Assembly (NCBI GenBank): GCA_023231475.1
Contig: JALJEE010000270.1
Location: 1-22,507, forward strand
From: Seison nebaliae
Taxonomy: Eukaryota; Rotifera; Pararotatoria; Seisonacea; Seisonidae
DNA: 22,507 nt
Direction of reading: 5' to 3'
Shown: in pieces, positions 8,051 through 18,060 of the stretch
How positions within the stretch are numbered: position 1 is the first letter of the stretch
How the letters are laid out: every line of letters starts with the position of its first letter
The notes under the pieces: generated by a model
Told to the model about the DNA's origin: nothing
The model's database searches: none
What the model saw: the letters and a program-made list of their open reading frames with translations, nothing else
Translations under genes and position numbers: made by a program

Positions 8051-10388
8051 CGACTGCTCTCAAAGAAGATAATAATATTTGATAATAATTTAGATTATTG
8101 AATACCCTTGACAATGAGAGTGAAGGAAACACTATTTACCAACAAATATGATATCTTGTTACTGCTGGAGACATTAAATAGAAGTCGTTTAATCCAATAT
8201 CTTTTTCATAATTTACCACTTGTCATTTTATTTTGGCAGTCTGAATGAAATAATGTGCGAGAATGAAGGAACTGTTGATGGTTTCGTTCACACTAAAATA
8301 TCATTCAATCCATCAAATGGAACAGAAGGACAAAATATGTATTTGACAAAAATAATTTTTCGTTAAAAAACTTCTTTCAATCGACACGCAATTTTATATT
8401 ATCATTCTTATGTCTCATAATTATTTAATTTGAAAACCATTTTGTCTCATATCTCTTTTGTCTTACGTCTATTGTGGAATCGACACATTCGATAGGACTT
8501 TTCCATGATAATGACCGATATACGTTACTTCCAATTTGATTATTAACCGGGTAACGACCGGTTATATGATATGGTGGTAAAGGAGCAGAATAATAAATTC
8601 CTAATTTATAATATCAGTCCAACCTTCGTTATATATTCATCAATCTTAACTTTTCTAGTATCTGGCTGACAATTGTGTGAGATAGCAAGCTATAGGTAGT
8701 TTTCTGTTTGTAGTCAGTGATGTGTGTAGAAGAAAAATATAAGTTTTTTTTACTACAACTAAATAACTAATAAAGAGATTGGGAGGAAGTAAGAGAGTAG
8801 TGCTAATCACAAACTTTTCTCTTTTTCCATCCATTCTCTTAAGAAAGTTAACGGCAGACGACGAATTGTGTATATTTGGTAGACTGGAAAAATTGTTCAG
8901 TTCACCCTCCACACATTGAAGTACTTATCATTTCTTTCTTAACTTCTCCTGACTGTGAGTAGAACCTCTCGAATTTATTGTATATCACACCCATGTCTAA
9001 CGACAGTAAACCATCGTCAATTTTCAGTCTGACGTACCTCAACACGACGAAGTAGCGCGCTTAATAGTTTTTTAAATTTATGTTGGAAACTAATCATAAA
9101 AAGAATGCTTTCTTCCTCATTTCGACTTCTTCCATCAAACTCAACTGGAGTGGTTGTGGAAGAGACGAAATTGCCTTTCAAATTTATCCATTCTCTACGT
9201 TTGATGGGCAGTCAGTTAAGCTTATATGTATGAGTTGAAGGGAATAAAATACGTTTCTTTCCAAATGTACATGAATGCGAAAACCACATAAATGTTTAGA
9301 GGTTCCTCTCTGTTCGACTGAATTGGAAGTTCTCTACCGATGAGAGTTCCCTCTTCGATTGACTGGAGGGGAGGAAACTCTCGGTTATTTGTTAGCGAAC
9401 AAAATCTTCCGTTCCATTTCATCGATTTACACACATCCAATTAATGATGATTCAACGATAGACCAATCTGTCGTCACATGATTGCGATGTTGATTAAATC
9501 AGGATTAATTTCTTCAGAATTTCTTCTTCGTTTATCTTACATCGGCATTTAAAGGCGGATAGTCTATCTCCTAACAAATGGATAGTTATAATATCTAACT
9601 TAATTATTTTAAGAAGGAAAACATGTTTTCCAAAATTCTCTTTGCATTTTCCAATAGAGAAAGCATCGCCATCAATATAGCTTGCATTTTCTGCTTCTTT
9701 CTTATACTGTTTCTTCTTATGAGGTATGTGCATGAACCATATTTGCTTCATATACGAATATTACATCAGAAACAAGTAAATTGCAAATTTTATGTATGAA
9801 ATATATCTTATCCCATTAAAGTAAATGGGGAATATGTAAATTTCGTTAAATTAATCTCAATATTCAAGTGCCAATGTTCTATCAGGGACTGCTATCAATT
9901 ACTTATTTCCGTCATTCCTTCTCGTTAGTATATCGGAAGTCGAATAAACTCTTCGTATTGCTAACCAATCTAATGTTAATCATAAGACATCGTCAGATGA
10001 TGGTAGCAATTGTGAAAAGATGATATGTGTCCCATCGAATGAATTTACGTCGTTTAATTTTCACTTATATCTGTTCGATGAGGGGGATGTATCTTTTATT
10101 TATTTTTTTCTTCGTTTCATTGATGAGAAATGATTTGTTGACAAGTACACAACGATTTCTTAAAGGATCAAAATCGTAATCTTCTGTCGTTCTTTCTCTT
10201 GTTAACTAAATATATGTAAGTAGAAATTTGACTATTAATTTTACCTGTGATTCTGAGTGTAAATTCTCAGAATTTATGTAGCTCTGCCAATTGTGTATGT
10301 TTTATTAGTGGCAACAAATTTAAACAAAAAATTTAATGGAACTTTACGAATGAATTGAATGAATGGTTTTGTCGGGTTATTACATTAC

Positions 10389-10987
10389 GTATATCGAACT
10401 TCGTAATCGTTCTTCATTCGAACGATGTCGGGAAGTAATTGAAGAATGAGAAGAGAACGACTTTCCGACTACGATGGAAATTTAGATGAATAATTATCGT
10501 TCATTATAACGAATAAAATTACTTATCACATTCCATTTATAGATTACATTGCTAAAAAGGAACATCTTAGGAACTTCATACAAATTCTCTTTCATCTCTC
10601 ACCATTTTTCATTCATTGGTCAATTAGATATACTGAAAAAGAATACAAAGTCCAATATCTCAGAGGAATATGCATTCGAGATGACTCCCGAATAAAAAAC
10701 TATTCGATATGAATAGAAAATGAATGTTCTCAACAAACTGTTCTTTTTTTTTGTTCAGGATACTTATTATTGATTGTTAACATTTTACTTCATCATAAAT
10801 TTTGTCGCCGACATAGTGCCATTCTCATTCAATTCCATTCCATTCACTTCCTCAACTTTCTTTACAAACTTTTACTAACTTGTTGTTTTCGGGAAGTTGC
10901 TCTAAGGAAGCGACTGATGTTGTCAATCAGAGAAGTTTCGTTAAACAATTTCGGTTGATCGGCGAGAAATATTGTAGTTAACAACAT
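10389..10987 (-). CDS. Tentative 5' exons of unknown minus-strand gene
   Basis: An ATG at 10987-10985 begins a 36-codon exon (MLLTTIFLADQPKLFNETSL...) ending at donor GTTAGT (exon 10987-10880, phase 0). The next phase-compatible segment is 10468-10389 (SESRSLLILQLLPDIVRMKN...), bounded by acceptor ATCGTAG and donor GTAATG, ending in phase 2. I could not extend it further in phase. No family recognised. The plus strand of the same interval also has an open, Leu-rich frame (10770-10958) after a strong ttttttgttcag, so strand and reality are both uncertain. Confidence 0.2.
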
Positions 10988-11005
10988 TTAAAAATTTCCA
11001 TAATT

Positions 11006-11179
11006 ATGGAATTAGATGTCAACATAATTCCCAATTTTGTATTAGAAGATTACTGTGAAAATGGAAAATTAGCATTATCCAAGCACGCCATAAAACAGTA
11101 TAAGTTAATTTTAGATGTCACAATATTTGTCGGTCGATTGAACGACATTTTGATTATCGTCTCCTTTCATGAAGTCTAA
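11006..11179 (+). CDS. Uncharacterised 57-residue ORF
   Basis: Single open frame from an ATG at 11006 to TAA at 11177-11179. It starts MELDVNIIPNFVLEDYCENG, is acidic at first, then has a hydrophobic end. A possible donor (GTATAA) lies at about 11097. It stands 230 bp upstream of tetraspanin A on the same strand and does not resemble a tetraspanin. No family recognised. Its length is within the range of chance frames here. Confidence 0.2.
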   Translation: MELDVNIIPNFVLEDYCENGKLALSKHAIKQYKLILDVTIFVGRLNDILIIVSFHEV

Positions 11180-11407
11180 TAAAGATTGAATAATAAAAAG
11201 ATTGAGAAGATCGAGTAGAAAAATTTGTTTTCCATATTAAATACAGTTACAATAATTATATATTGGTTATATAATTACATAGGAATTTGTTCCATTTTCT
11301 GACCAAGAAAATATTTTTGGAATATTTTGAATAATTAATTTTTGGTGGATTTTTTGACTGATTTTTTTATTGTTCATCATGAATTTTTTTTAAAGTTCAA
11401 TCAGATC

Positions 11408-12377
11408 ATGTGTATTCGTCTCATCAAAACTTTAACGATCATTTTCAATTTACTGTTCATGTTATGTGGCATCACATTATTGGCAATAGGAATCTGGTCA
11501 AAGATCGATCCAAGTGGATTCCCAACAACAATAAACAATATACAAGACGGAGTTATTGATGGTAATATATTTCAGAATGGTTTTCCCACCTTTTAATTAT
11601 TTAATATTAATTGTCTTTATTTATTTTATCGTATTTTCTATTTCTCTCAATTGAATAAAGCTTCAACAATCATCATCATTATTGGTGCTATTACTGTCGT
11701 TCTCAGTTTTTTGAGTTGTTATGGAACTTATTCTGATTCACAAATCCTCCTCACACTAGTTAGTTTATCATATTCTCCTTACCAATTCATATTCTCCAAA
11801 ATACACAGTACTTTTTAGCAGTTGGTGCAATTCTTATTATGCAAATTGGTCTAGGTTTATCCGTCGCAGTCCTCAAACAGCAAGATAAAGTTTTGAAAAT
11901 TTTCTTTCACTTTTATCAATGATTCACTTCTTCTTTTAGTTACGTGACAAACTCTCAACTGTTCTAATGACAATTGTACGTGATAAGATGAAACATACGG
12001 ATTGGAAGAATCTTATGGAAACGATGCAAGCATCGGTTAATTTAAATATAAATTTCATAATTAAAATTTTCTTTTTAAGTTAAAATGTTGTGGAGCATTA
12101 TCACATAACGATTATGGTGCAGTAAAGTATGATTCCTGTCTCAATCCTGATACAAACGAGAAATTCGATATTGGTTGTGTTGATAAGATAATCAATTTAT
12201 TGAATGAGAAAGTTGGTGTAATTGTGGGAGCGATGTTGGTGTCGATATCAGTGGAAGTTAGAAAGAATTTAAAAAGTTTGTCAAAAAGTTTATTGAAAAT
12301 CATTTGTCTAGATATGTGGCATTGTATTTACTGTAGCGCTTTGCTTCAATTTGCGTCGTGAAAAATATTATTGGTAA
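11408..12377 (+). CDS. Tetraspanin A
   Basis: Four-pass membrane protein of the tetraspanin family, organisers of partner proteins in plasma and endosomal membranes. Exons 11408-11561, 11661-11758, 11809-11889, 11940-12035, 12080-12256 and 12312-12377 give 223 residues with consistent phases; introns are 44-99 bp. TM1 is at about 6-28, TM2 about 52-74 (ending in the SCYG turn), TM3 about 84-108 and TM4 about 190-212, with a short basic tail (RREKYYW). The large loop has Cys146-Cys147-Gly148 (the CCG motif), Cys163 and Cys176: the four-cysteine class, without a PxSC motif (it reads YDSC). Cys2 could be palmitoylated. I chose the ATG at 11408 because it puts the usual M-C-x-K-like start directly before TM1; the ATG at 11346 would add an unlikely hydrophobic leader. 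The ligand is unknown. Confidence 0.9.
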
Positions 12378-12449
12378 AATGAAAAAGATAAAAACAAGAC
12401 ATTTTCTTTATCTTCTTAACCGGTTCCAATCATCTTCAAAAGATTTGTA

Positions 12450-12455
12450 AATAAA
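12450..12455 (+). promoter_or_regulatory. Poly(A) signal, tetraspanin A
   Basis: AATAAA within a (TAAA) run, 73 nt after the stop codon of tetraspanin A. Confidence 0.5.
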
Positions 12456-12698
12456 TAAATAAATTAAAATTCCGTTCAATCTTGTATTAAATTGTTCGTT
12501 AATCTTATCATATTTTCCATCGATTTGTCTCACCATTATCTTTTTTGCCATACGAACCTTTATTGAATAATTTTCTATTAAAGTTAATATTCTCGAAATT
12601 AAATCATTCAATCAAGAAGTTTAAGTTTTAAAAAATTGAAATTATCTCGAATAACATCCTGAAATAAGTTCCAAGAAAATAATTGATAATTTTGAAAT

Positions 12699-12704
12699 TT
12701 TATT
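12699..12704 (-). promoter_or_regulatory. Poly(A) signal, tetraspanin C
   Basis: AATAAA on the minus strand, 30 nt after the stop codon of tetraspanin C. Confidence 0.5.
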
Positions 12705-12733
12705 TTAATTTTACTATTCAAAATTTAAATTCG

Positions 12734-13827
12734 TTAACGCAATTCATCGATGTGATTAGGTTTTTTATTATAAATTAATTCTTCAATTTCCTCTGTTTTT
12801 GATGATTTTGGAGATTTCGAAGAGTTATTGGTAGATATTATTTTTGCCTTTTTTAGTTTTTTCTTCTTTCTAATTCTTTCATTAAAATATTTCTTTTGGA
12901 CCTTCCGATAATACCAGTATATGACAGTTATATATGAAACGAATAATATCTGAATAGTGAAAACGATTAAAATAAATGGGAAATTTGAAACTAACGGAAA
13001 TTGAAATGGAAACGATAAAATCATATTTTATCAGATCTTTTCCAATCCCTACAAGATTATTGAATATTTCATAACAACCTGATAGAACCAATTTTTTCTT
13101 AATAATTTCACAATCATAATGTTTATTATATAAGACGGCTATTTTGGGATTATGAATACAGCAATTATATTTGGAAGTGAAGTACGAGATAAAATTGGGT
13201 TGAATATTTTTCTTTTGAAAAAAATCCGATTTCTGAAGTTTGATCATTGAATTGTATCTGATGATAATTCGTTTGTGATTCACGTTGACAAATTCAATCA
13301 TGTGAATTTGGAGAATGGAAACAATGAGAATAAAAACGATTGACTACCATATATCTTTGGAAATAAACGGTAAATGAAAAGACGACTAACTGTTAGTGTG
13401 AGAGTAGTAGTGAGGTGAAGAATGGCATAGAAGAGGAAGATACATAAGAGGATTGTCAAAATTCCGAATAGAAGGATGAAAATAATCGCTAAAATTGATC
13501 AAATGTTTTTAAAAAACGAATTATGAAAAAGTTAACGATAAGAAAAGAAAAGATAATGCAATTTAAGATATTCCATAAAATTTTTTCGAATCTCATCCAC
13601 ATCTTTGTTTAGTAATGCTAATAGAGCAGTTAACATAATGACGAATGCATTTGTCTTTAAAGAAGAAGATGTGGAATAATTGGATAAATAAAGAAATGAA
13701 CTAAAATCAGAATGATAAACGTCAATGAAATCGCCAAGTGGAATTTATATTTGACTCCATTGTATTTTATTGTTTTGTTGTCTTCATCGTCAATATCTTC
13801 ATTCATCGCTTCACTTCTTTCTTGCAT
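12734..13827 (-). CDS. Tetraspanin C, divergent
   Basis: A third tetraspanin, found by joining exons 13827-13702, 13654-13537, 13488-13391, 13343-12996 and 12949-12734 (301 residues, all phases consistent, introns 46-48 bp, all four donors beginning GTT). It has an acidic N-terminal tail of about 28 residues, TM1 across the first splice (SLTFIILIL|TNAFVIML), TM2 in a 98-nt exon (IIFILLFGILTILL), TM3 (SIVFILIVSILQ) and TM4 across the last splice (DFIVSISIS|ILFVSYIT). The large loop has Cys175-Cys176, Cys192 and Cys204, but Cys-Cys is followed by Ile-His, not Gly. The C-terminal tail is unusually long (about 60 residues), Lys-rich then Ser/Glu-rich. The 98-nt exon and the intron inside TM4 match tetraspanin A. 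It is tail-to-tail with A and same-strand with B. It could be a functional divergent copy; no disruption is seen. Confidence 0.8.
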
Positions 13828-15085
13828 TTATGTAACCATTTATTTCTTTAAAAATTCATTAATTTAATAAAAATTCAACTTCATTTACCGTTCTTGTCTG
13901 TTATGTACACAACTAGTAAAGAATTTACATTGTTATCAATCTGATAACAATTACACTTATGATATCAAGATAATACTCAAGTTAGTTGATTTTGAGACAT
14001 TTCGTTACGTTAAGTGAAGTGATAATTAACATACTCTTAAAATAAATGAAAAATTAAAATTCGGAAACGAATCATTAGAGAAGATATAACAAGAAAGTGG
14101 CCGAAAAAATTTGTACTGTTTGAAAAGTATAATTTAATTATTTAAATTCTAAAGGATAATAATTTACGGAAAATAATGTGTTATATTTTTTCAGAACTTC
14201 ATCGATTGAACCATAAAATTGAGTAACCCTCGTTAGTTTATGTCTTTAAATATTCGAACTATTGCCAAGATCCACGTAACAAGTTAGAATGGAATATAAT
14301 ATTCAACCTGGAACGAACACAGATGCTCAAATCTTCCATTGGCGATTATGTAGTATTAGATTATGATCAGCATTTGTTTATATTAACAATGCTACTTTCT
14401 TGAATTATTTAATCCTTTGGTTCATGTACCCCACAACAACCTCGGTTTCCGCTAATATTAGTAGTATATTACCTAACACTTCTACTGATTTATTAAAATT
14501 AGCGGCAACTTCGGTTTTTGTTGTATTTTGTAACAAACTTCCAATCTAAAAAGATTTACAAACCACAATGTGGTAAAGAAATGTCCGACTTTCTTTTTCA
14601 TAATATTACTCCTCAATGAATTTTCCAAATATGACAATTATCATCAAAACCTGTAGTTGGTCAAAACCAAATAATTTGTTCGGCAGTTTTAGGATTACGA
14701 AAGTTCGGGGGTTGCAAAAGAAACGAAAATTCATTAAAAGTTTTAAGTTTTGGGAAATTGGTTGTTTCCGGTATGACGTAATAATGTATTATCATTTAGA
14801 GCAAACTTTTTTATGAACTAAAAACTGGATTTATAAATTAAATATGAATATAGTAGAAATAAGATTGAATTTAGGAATTCCTTAATTTTCTTAGCACTAT
14901 TTAGCAGCTTAACTAAACTTTAATTACACTTACACTATTGTTAATATTGCGGTTATTTTTTAAAAGTCTAATTAAACTATTGGGAAATGTTTGAAAGTTT
15001 GAAATAAAGAAAAATCAATAAATAAAATTTAATTTTGGGAATCTTTTATAAAAAGAGAAGTGATTGTACAATAGAGAAAAGAAAA
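13828..15085. other. Spacer between tetraspanins C and B
   Basis: No gene seen. It holds the upstream region of tetraspanin C, with a GATA-like palindrome at 13930-13950, and the 3' flank of tetraspanin B, where ATTAAA on the minus strand near 15030 may serve as poly(A) signal. A short inverted pair, ccgctaat near 14448 and attagcgg near 14500, is too small to interpret. A 66-codon plus frame at 14616-14816 shows no family features. Confidence 0.5.
13930..13950. promoter_or_regulatory. Palindromic GATA-like site
   Basis: Arms ttgttatca and tgataacaa (9 bp, perfect) around a 3-nt centre place two GATA-type cores (TTATCA/TGATAA) head to head, about 100 bp upstream of the tetraspanin C start. 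A further AGATAA lies near 13968. GATA factors drive many gut and blood genes in arthropods; that they act here is inference. Confidence 0.25.
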
Positions 15086-16089
15086 TTAATTGTATTGGCT
15101 TGCACCATTTTTAGCTTTGATGATTGTTATTAGGCCCAAAGTGAATGAAACAATCTAAATTAAAATGAATTGATAGAAAAACAGTTCGTTATCAAACGAT
15201 TATTAACCTGTACAAGGATTGTGACGATTGCTGCAATTCCAACACTGTTCGCATTCGATTTAATTTTGTTCTCAATAGCTTTCCAACATCCTTCGGTGTA
15301 AGGAGTTATGGTGTTATTAGTAGGATAACATGACTGTGGTACATCTTGACCATAATCTGTTGATCCATCAACGCCACAACATTTCAACTGAAACAGTGAG
15401 ACAAATAGTTGTTGGTGAAACAGTTGAAGAAAAGTTAAAAGAAACTTCTGTTTGAATAGCATTAAATGCCTCTTTTATTTCTGTCGATTGTTTATTGAAT
15501 TGTTTCTTCATTTCCGTTTTCAGCACATTTTCTACCTATAAAAATATTTTAATTTCCCGTTAATTATGCGAATTTTTAACTTTACTTTTCATTACAAATA
15601 ACAATATTGCTCCGACCAATTCAGCAAGTAAAATGAGTCCAATCAATGTGCAGTACTGAAAGAGGAGAATGATAATGACGATGATAAAATAAAATTAACA
15701 ATTGATAATAAACAAATGCTTTCTCTATATGCTCCCCAACATCCGAGGAATCCCAATAACAGTAAAATAGCTCCCGCAATTATTAATAGTAAAGCAGCTG
15801 TTGTTGTTTTGTGATTAAAATGGAGCAAGTTGATAAAATGAACCTGATTTCAAATAGTCGATATGAATCACATCACTAATTTTAATTGTTTTAAGGAATT
15901 TGGTAATTTGATCTAAAAATGATTTACTGTCAACTCTCGCCCAAATACCCAGACCACAAACGACAGCGCCACAAATCTACAATTCATTCCAAGAATTGTA
16001 TAATCGTTATTAAAAATATTAACAAATAGAAGGAAGTTGAAAATGAATAAGATCATTTTTGACAACGACTGACATTTTCCCTGACCCAT
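15086..16089 (-). CDS. Tetraspanin B
   Basis: Typical tetraspanin. Exons 16089-16024, 15976-15844, 15797-15700, 15655-15586, 15531-15446, 15387-15208 and 15154-15086 give 233 residues with matching phases; introns are 44-58 bp. It begins MGQGKCQS, with Cys6 a likely palmitoylation site, then TM1 (KMILFIFNFLLF|ICGAVVCGLGIW). TM2 runs ALLLIIAGAILLLLGFLGCW and is followed by GAYRESICLL; TM3 is TLIGLILLAELVGAILLF; TM4 is SVGIAAIVTILVQ|IVSFTLGL. The large loop has Cys154-Cys155-Gly156 (CCG), the classic PxSC (PQSC, Cys171) and Cys185, with one possible N-glycosylation site at Asn175. The 98-nt third exon and the phase-0 splice just before LKCCG are shared with tetraspanin A. The acceptor of the 70-nt exon's neighbour is read as ATAGGTAG at 15532 because the earlier TATAG breaks the frame. 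Partner proteins are unknown. Confidence 0.92.
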
Positions 16090-18060
16090 TGTGTGAATTT
16101 GTGTGAAAAGGTGTTTAAGAAAGGAATTATTCTATTTAAAAAGGAATATTTAATGAATCGTCTCTAATGAAATCGTGATGAATTTATAGATAAAATAATC
16201 CTCTCAAATAAACAAAGGTAAATTGCGCGACATACAAAATTGTGACACAAGAAAATTAAATTTATAATCATTGTTGTTCAGTCATTTACATGATATTTTT
16301 ATATGAGGAGGTCATTCTCCGATGTTTATCAAGCAGAAATTAAGTTAGCACATGAGTCATCATATAATATGTATATATCTCTCACTTAATGTAAATAAAA
16401 GGACGTACAGTTATTCGAGAAATATATTGACATTGGGAATTCAAGAATTGCCAAGTGAAAAATAATAAATATATCAGTCAAACACTTTTGGCAAAAGAAT
16501 AAAATGATAAATTTTTGAACGATAATTGATTATGTAACATTAATTTGAACAATTGCGATATTGTTTTTAATTAAAAAAATTAAAATTACAAACAAAATCT
16601 CTCGATTTTCCAATGACAAATCACCAAGAAATATTATTTATTCTTTTATTAGAAACTGTCAACCAAAACTTCTTATGAATTTATCGTATTGATGAGTCTG
16701 ATTTTTGTGGCATAGAAAGAAGAAAGTCTCCCAATTAATTATTGTAACTATCAATAAATTTGTCATAAATAAAAATATATCTAGCCGTCATATTTCAACA
16801 TGCTCAACTTTCGGCATACTCACAACATTATGCAATCTTATCAGTATTAAATTCATATGTTTCGTAATAATTTTCTTTTTGAAACAAATTCAATCAAAAT
16901 AATTATTGCAATGCTTCCCTTTTCGTTTCTATCAATAAATTTACTCAAATTAAATTAAATTCAGCATGAAATATTTTGGGAGTAAAAAAAATCTTTATAT
17001 GATTTCTACCTAGAAATGATAAGATATGAAAAGTGAATGATAAGAAACTATTGAAATATGTGTCGACGTCGAAAAACATATCGTTAGTAATTTTCGAACA
17101 ACTGAAAGAAATGAACATACCATTCGTTTCCCAATTTATCAGTACATATTTTCTCATCGAATGACATCTTTCATATACTTTCAGAGACGAGATGGATGTA
17201 TGATTTTCTGATAATTTCTGTTTGAAGGTGTAGAATGATTTTATAAAATCAGTTATCATAAACTCATTTCAAAGTTTCCCTGAAAATTTATAAATTTCTC
17301 CCTCCGGTCTTATTCAAAAATTTGTTCTTCATTATCGTTCTGACCGTTGTTTTATCCGATGAATCGAAAAAGGAACAATGAAAAAAATCGAGTAAGAAAA
17401 GAATTTGAGAATACAATAAACTTTAAAATTAATTAGTAATAAATTAATTTAAAGAATAAAGGAAGGAAGAAATTCGTTTATAACGTTTGAACTACAATTC
17501 GGAAAGTGATGAATTGATGATTATTCAAAGGTTTATTTACATAAAGTTCTACATACGTAAGTGGGTTGATCACAAAATTCAAAGGTTCCAAATTTATTTA
17601 TATAAAATAAATTGTGAAGTTGTGAAGAATTGATGTATGAATCTATTATATGATAATTTAAATTAAATTAATTCATTAATATAACTTTTTAGATAATAAT
17701 ATGTTTTTCATCCTTAAAATCACATTTTCTTAATATTCATGAAAGACTCTCAATAAGAAGTTCCATTTATGGCACCAGTTCCGCCGAAAGCGAATTATTC
17801 TCACTAACGAATTGATACATGTTCGATATCATGTGAGTCAGACAATATACATAAGAGAAAAATCTATTTCGATTGTTATTCAAACAAGAATTTTCCTTTC
17901 ATTCCAACTTTAGAGAACTAATGGATCCATAAGAAGAAGTTGAGTTTAATAGAGCGAATGTTTATTATCCTATGTAACTAGATAAATAATTTATTCAGAA
18001 AAATTCGAATTTGTTCATTTAAAATTTCTAAAAGAAAATGGAACGTTCTCCTTATTCTCT
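16090..18060. other. Gene-poor AT-rich spacer
   Basis: Nearly 2 kb without a recognised gene, between the start of tetraspanin B and the end of the secreted TSP1 protein gene. It contains short AT-rich inverted repeats and a loose direct repeat (attcaaaggtt at about 17525 and 17578, each followed by a tttat-rich tail). A 104-codon minus frame at 17259-16945 begins with ATG but has no domain or splice support. The poly(A) signal of the right-hand gene is at 17995-17990. Confidence 0.5.
17990..17995 (-). promoter_or_regulatory. Poly(A) signal of the TSP1/CTCK gene
   Basis: AATAAA on the minus strand, 66 nt beyond the stop codon at 18061. Confidence 0.5.

Larger units (their letters stand above)
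7404..11005. other. Long stretch with unresolved exon-like segments
   Basis: No gene could be recognised in about 3.6 kb, which is unusual in so compact a window. Several open stretches have plausible splice edges. Plus strand: 7551-7656 (ATG start, donor GTAAGT) joining 7986-8050 in phase to give 56 residues, and 8240-8366. Minus strand: 8600-8467 (acceptor AAATTAG, donor GTAAGA; residues YYSAPLPPYHITGRYP), a segment ending at a GTACGT donor near 9030 (reads FQHKFKKLLSALLRRVE), a 30-nt piece about 9570-9541 (EIDYPPLNAD, donor GTAAGA), a frame near 10200-10090 after an ATTTAG acceptor, 10468-10389, and 10987-10880 (ATG, donor GTTAGT). Some intervals are open on both strands, so chance is a serious alternative, and I could not chain them into one gene. 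Confidence 0.3.
12378..12733. other. Convergent 3' spacer of tetraspanins A and C
   Basis: This 356-bp spacer contains poly(A) signals for both converging genes: AATAAA at 12450 on the plus strand (73 nt past the tetraspanin A stop) and AATAAA on the minus strand at 12704-12699 (30 nt past the tetraspanin C stop). Apart from these hexamers it is AT-rich and shows no coding or RNA gene. Confidence 0.6.

Noticed and set aside
8441-8466. Possible decayed copy of the FLYWCH element's end repeats (ctcttttgtct)
   Set aside because: Only about 11 bp match exactly, with no inverted partner nearby; chance in T-rich DNA is likely.
9000-9215. Class A GPCR end (FQHKFKKLLSALLRRVE as helix 8)
   Set aside because: Only the amphipathic helix resembles a GPCR; no NPxxY or transmembrane helix could be read in the preceding minus-strand sequence.
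16945-17259. 104-codon minus frame starting with ATG
   Set aside because: No domain, no splice-site support, and composition like the surrounding AT-rich spacer; such lengths occur by chance here.
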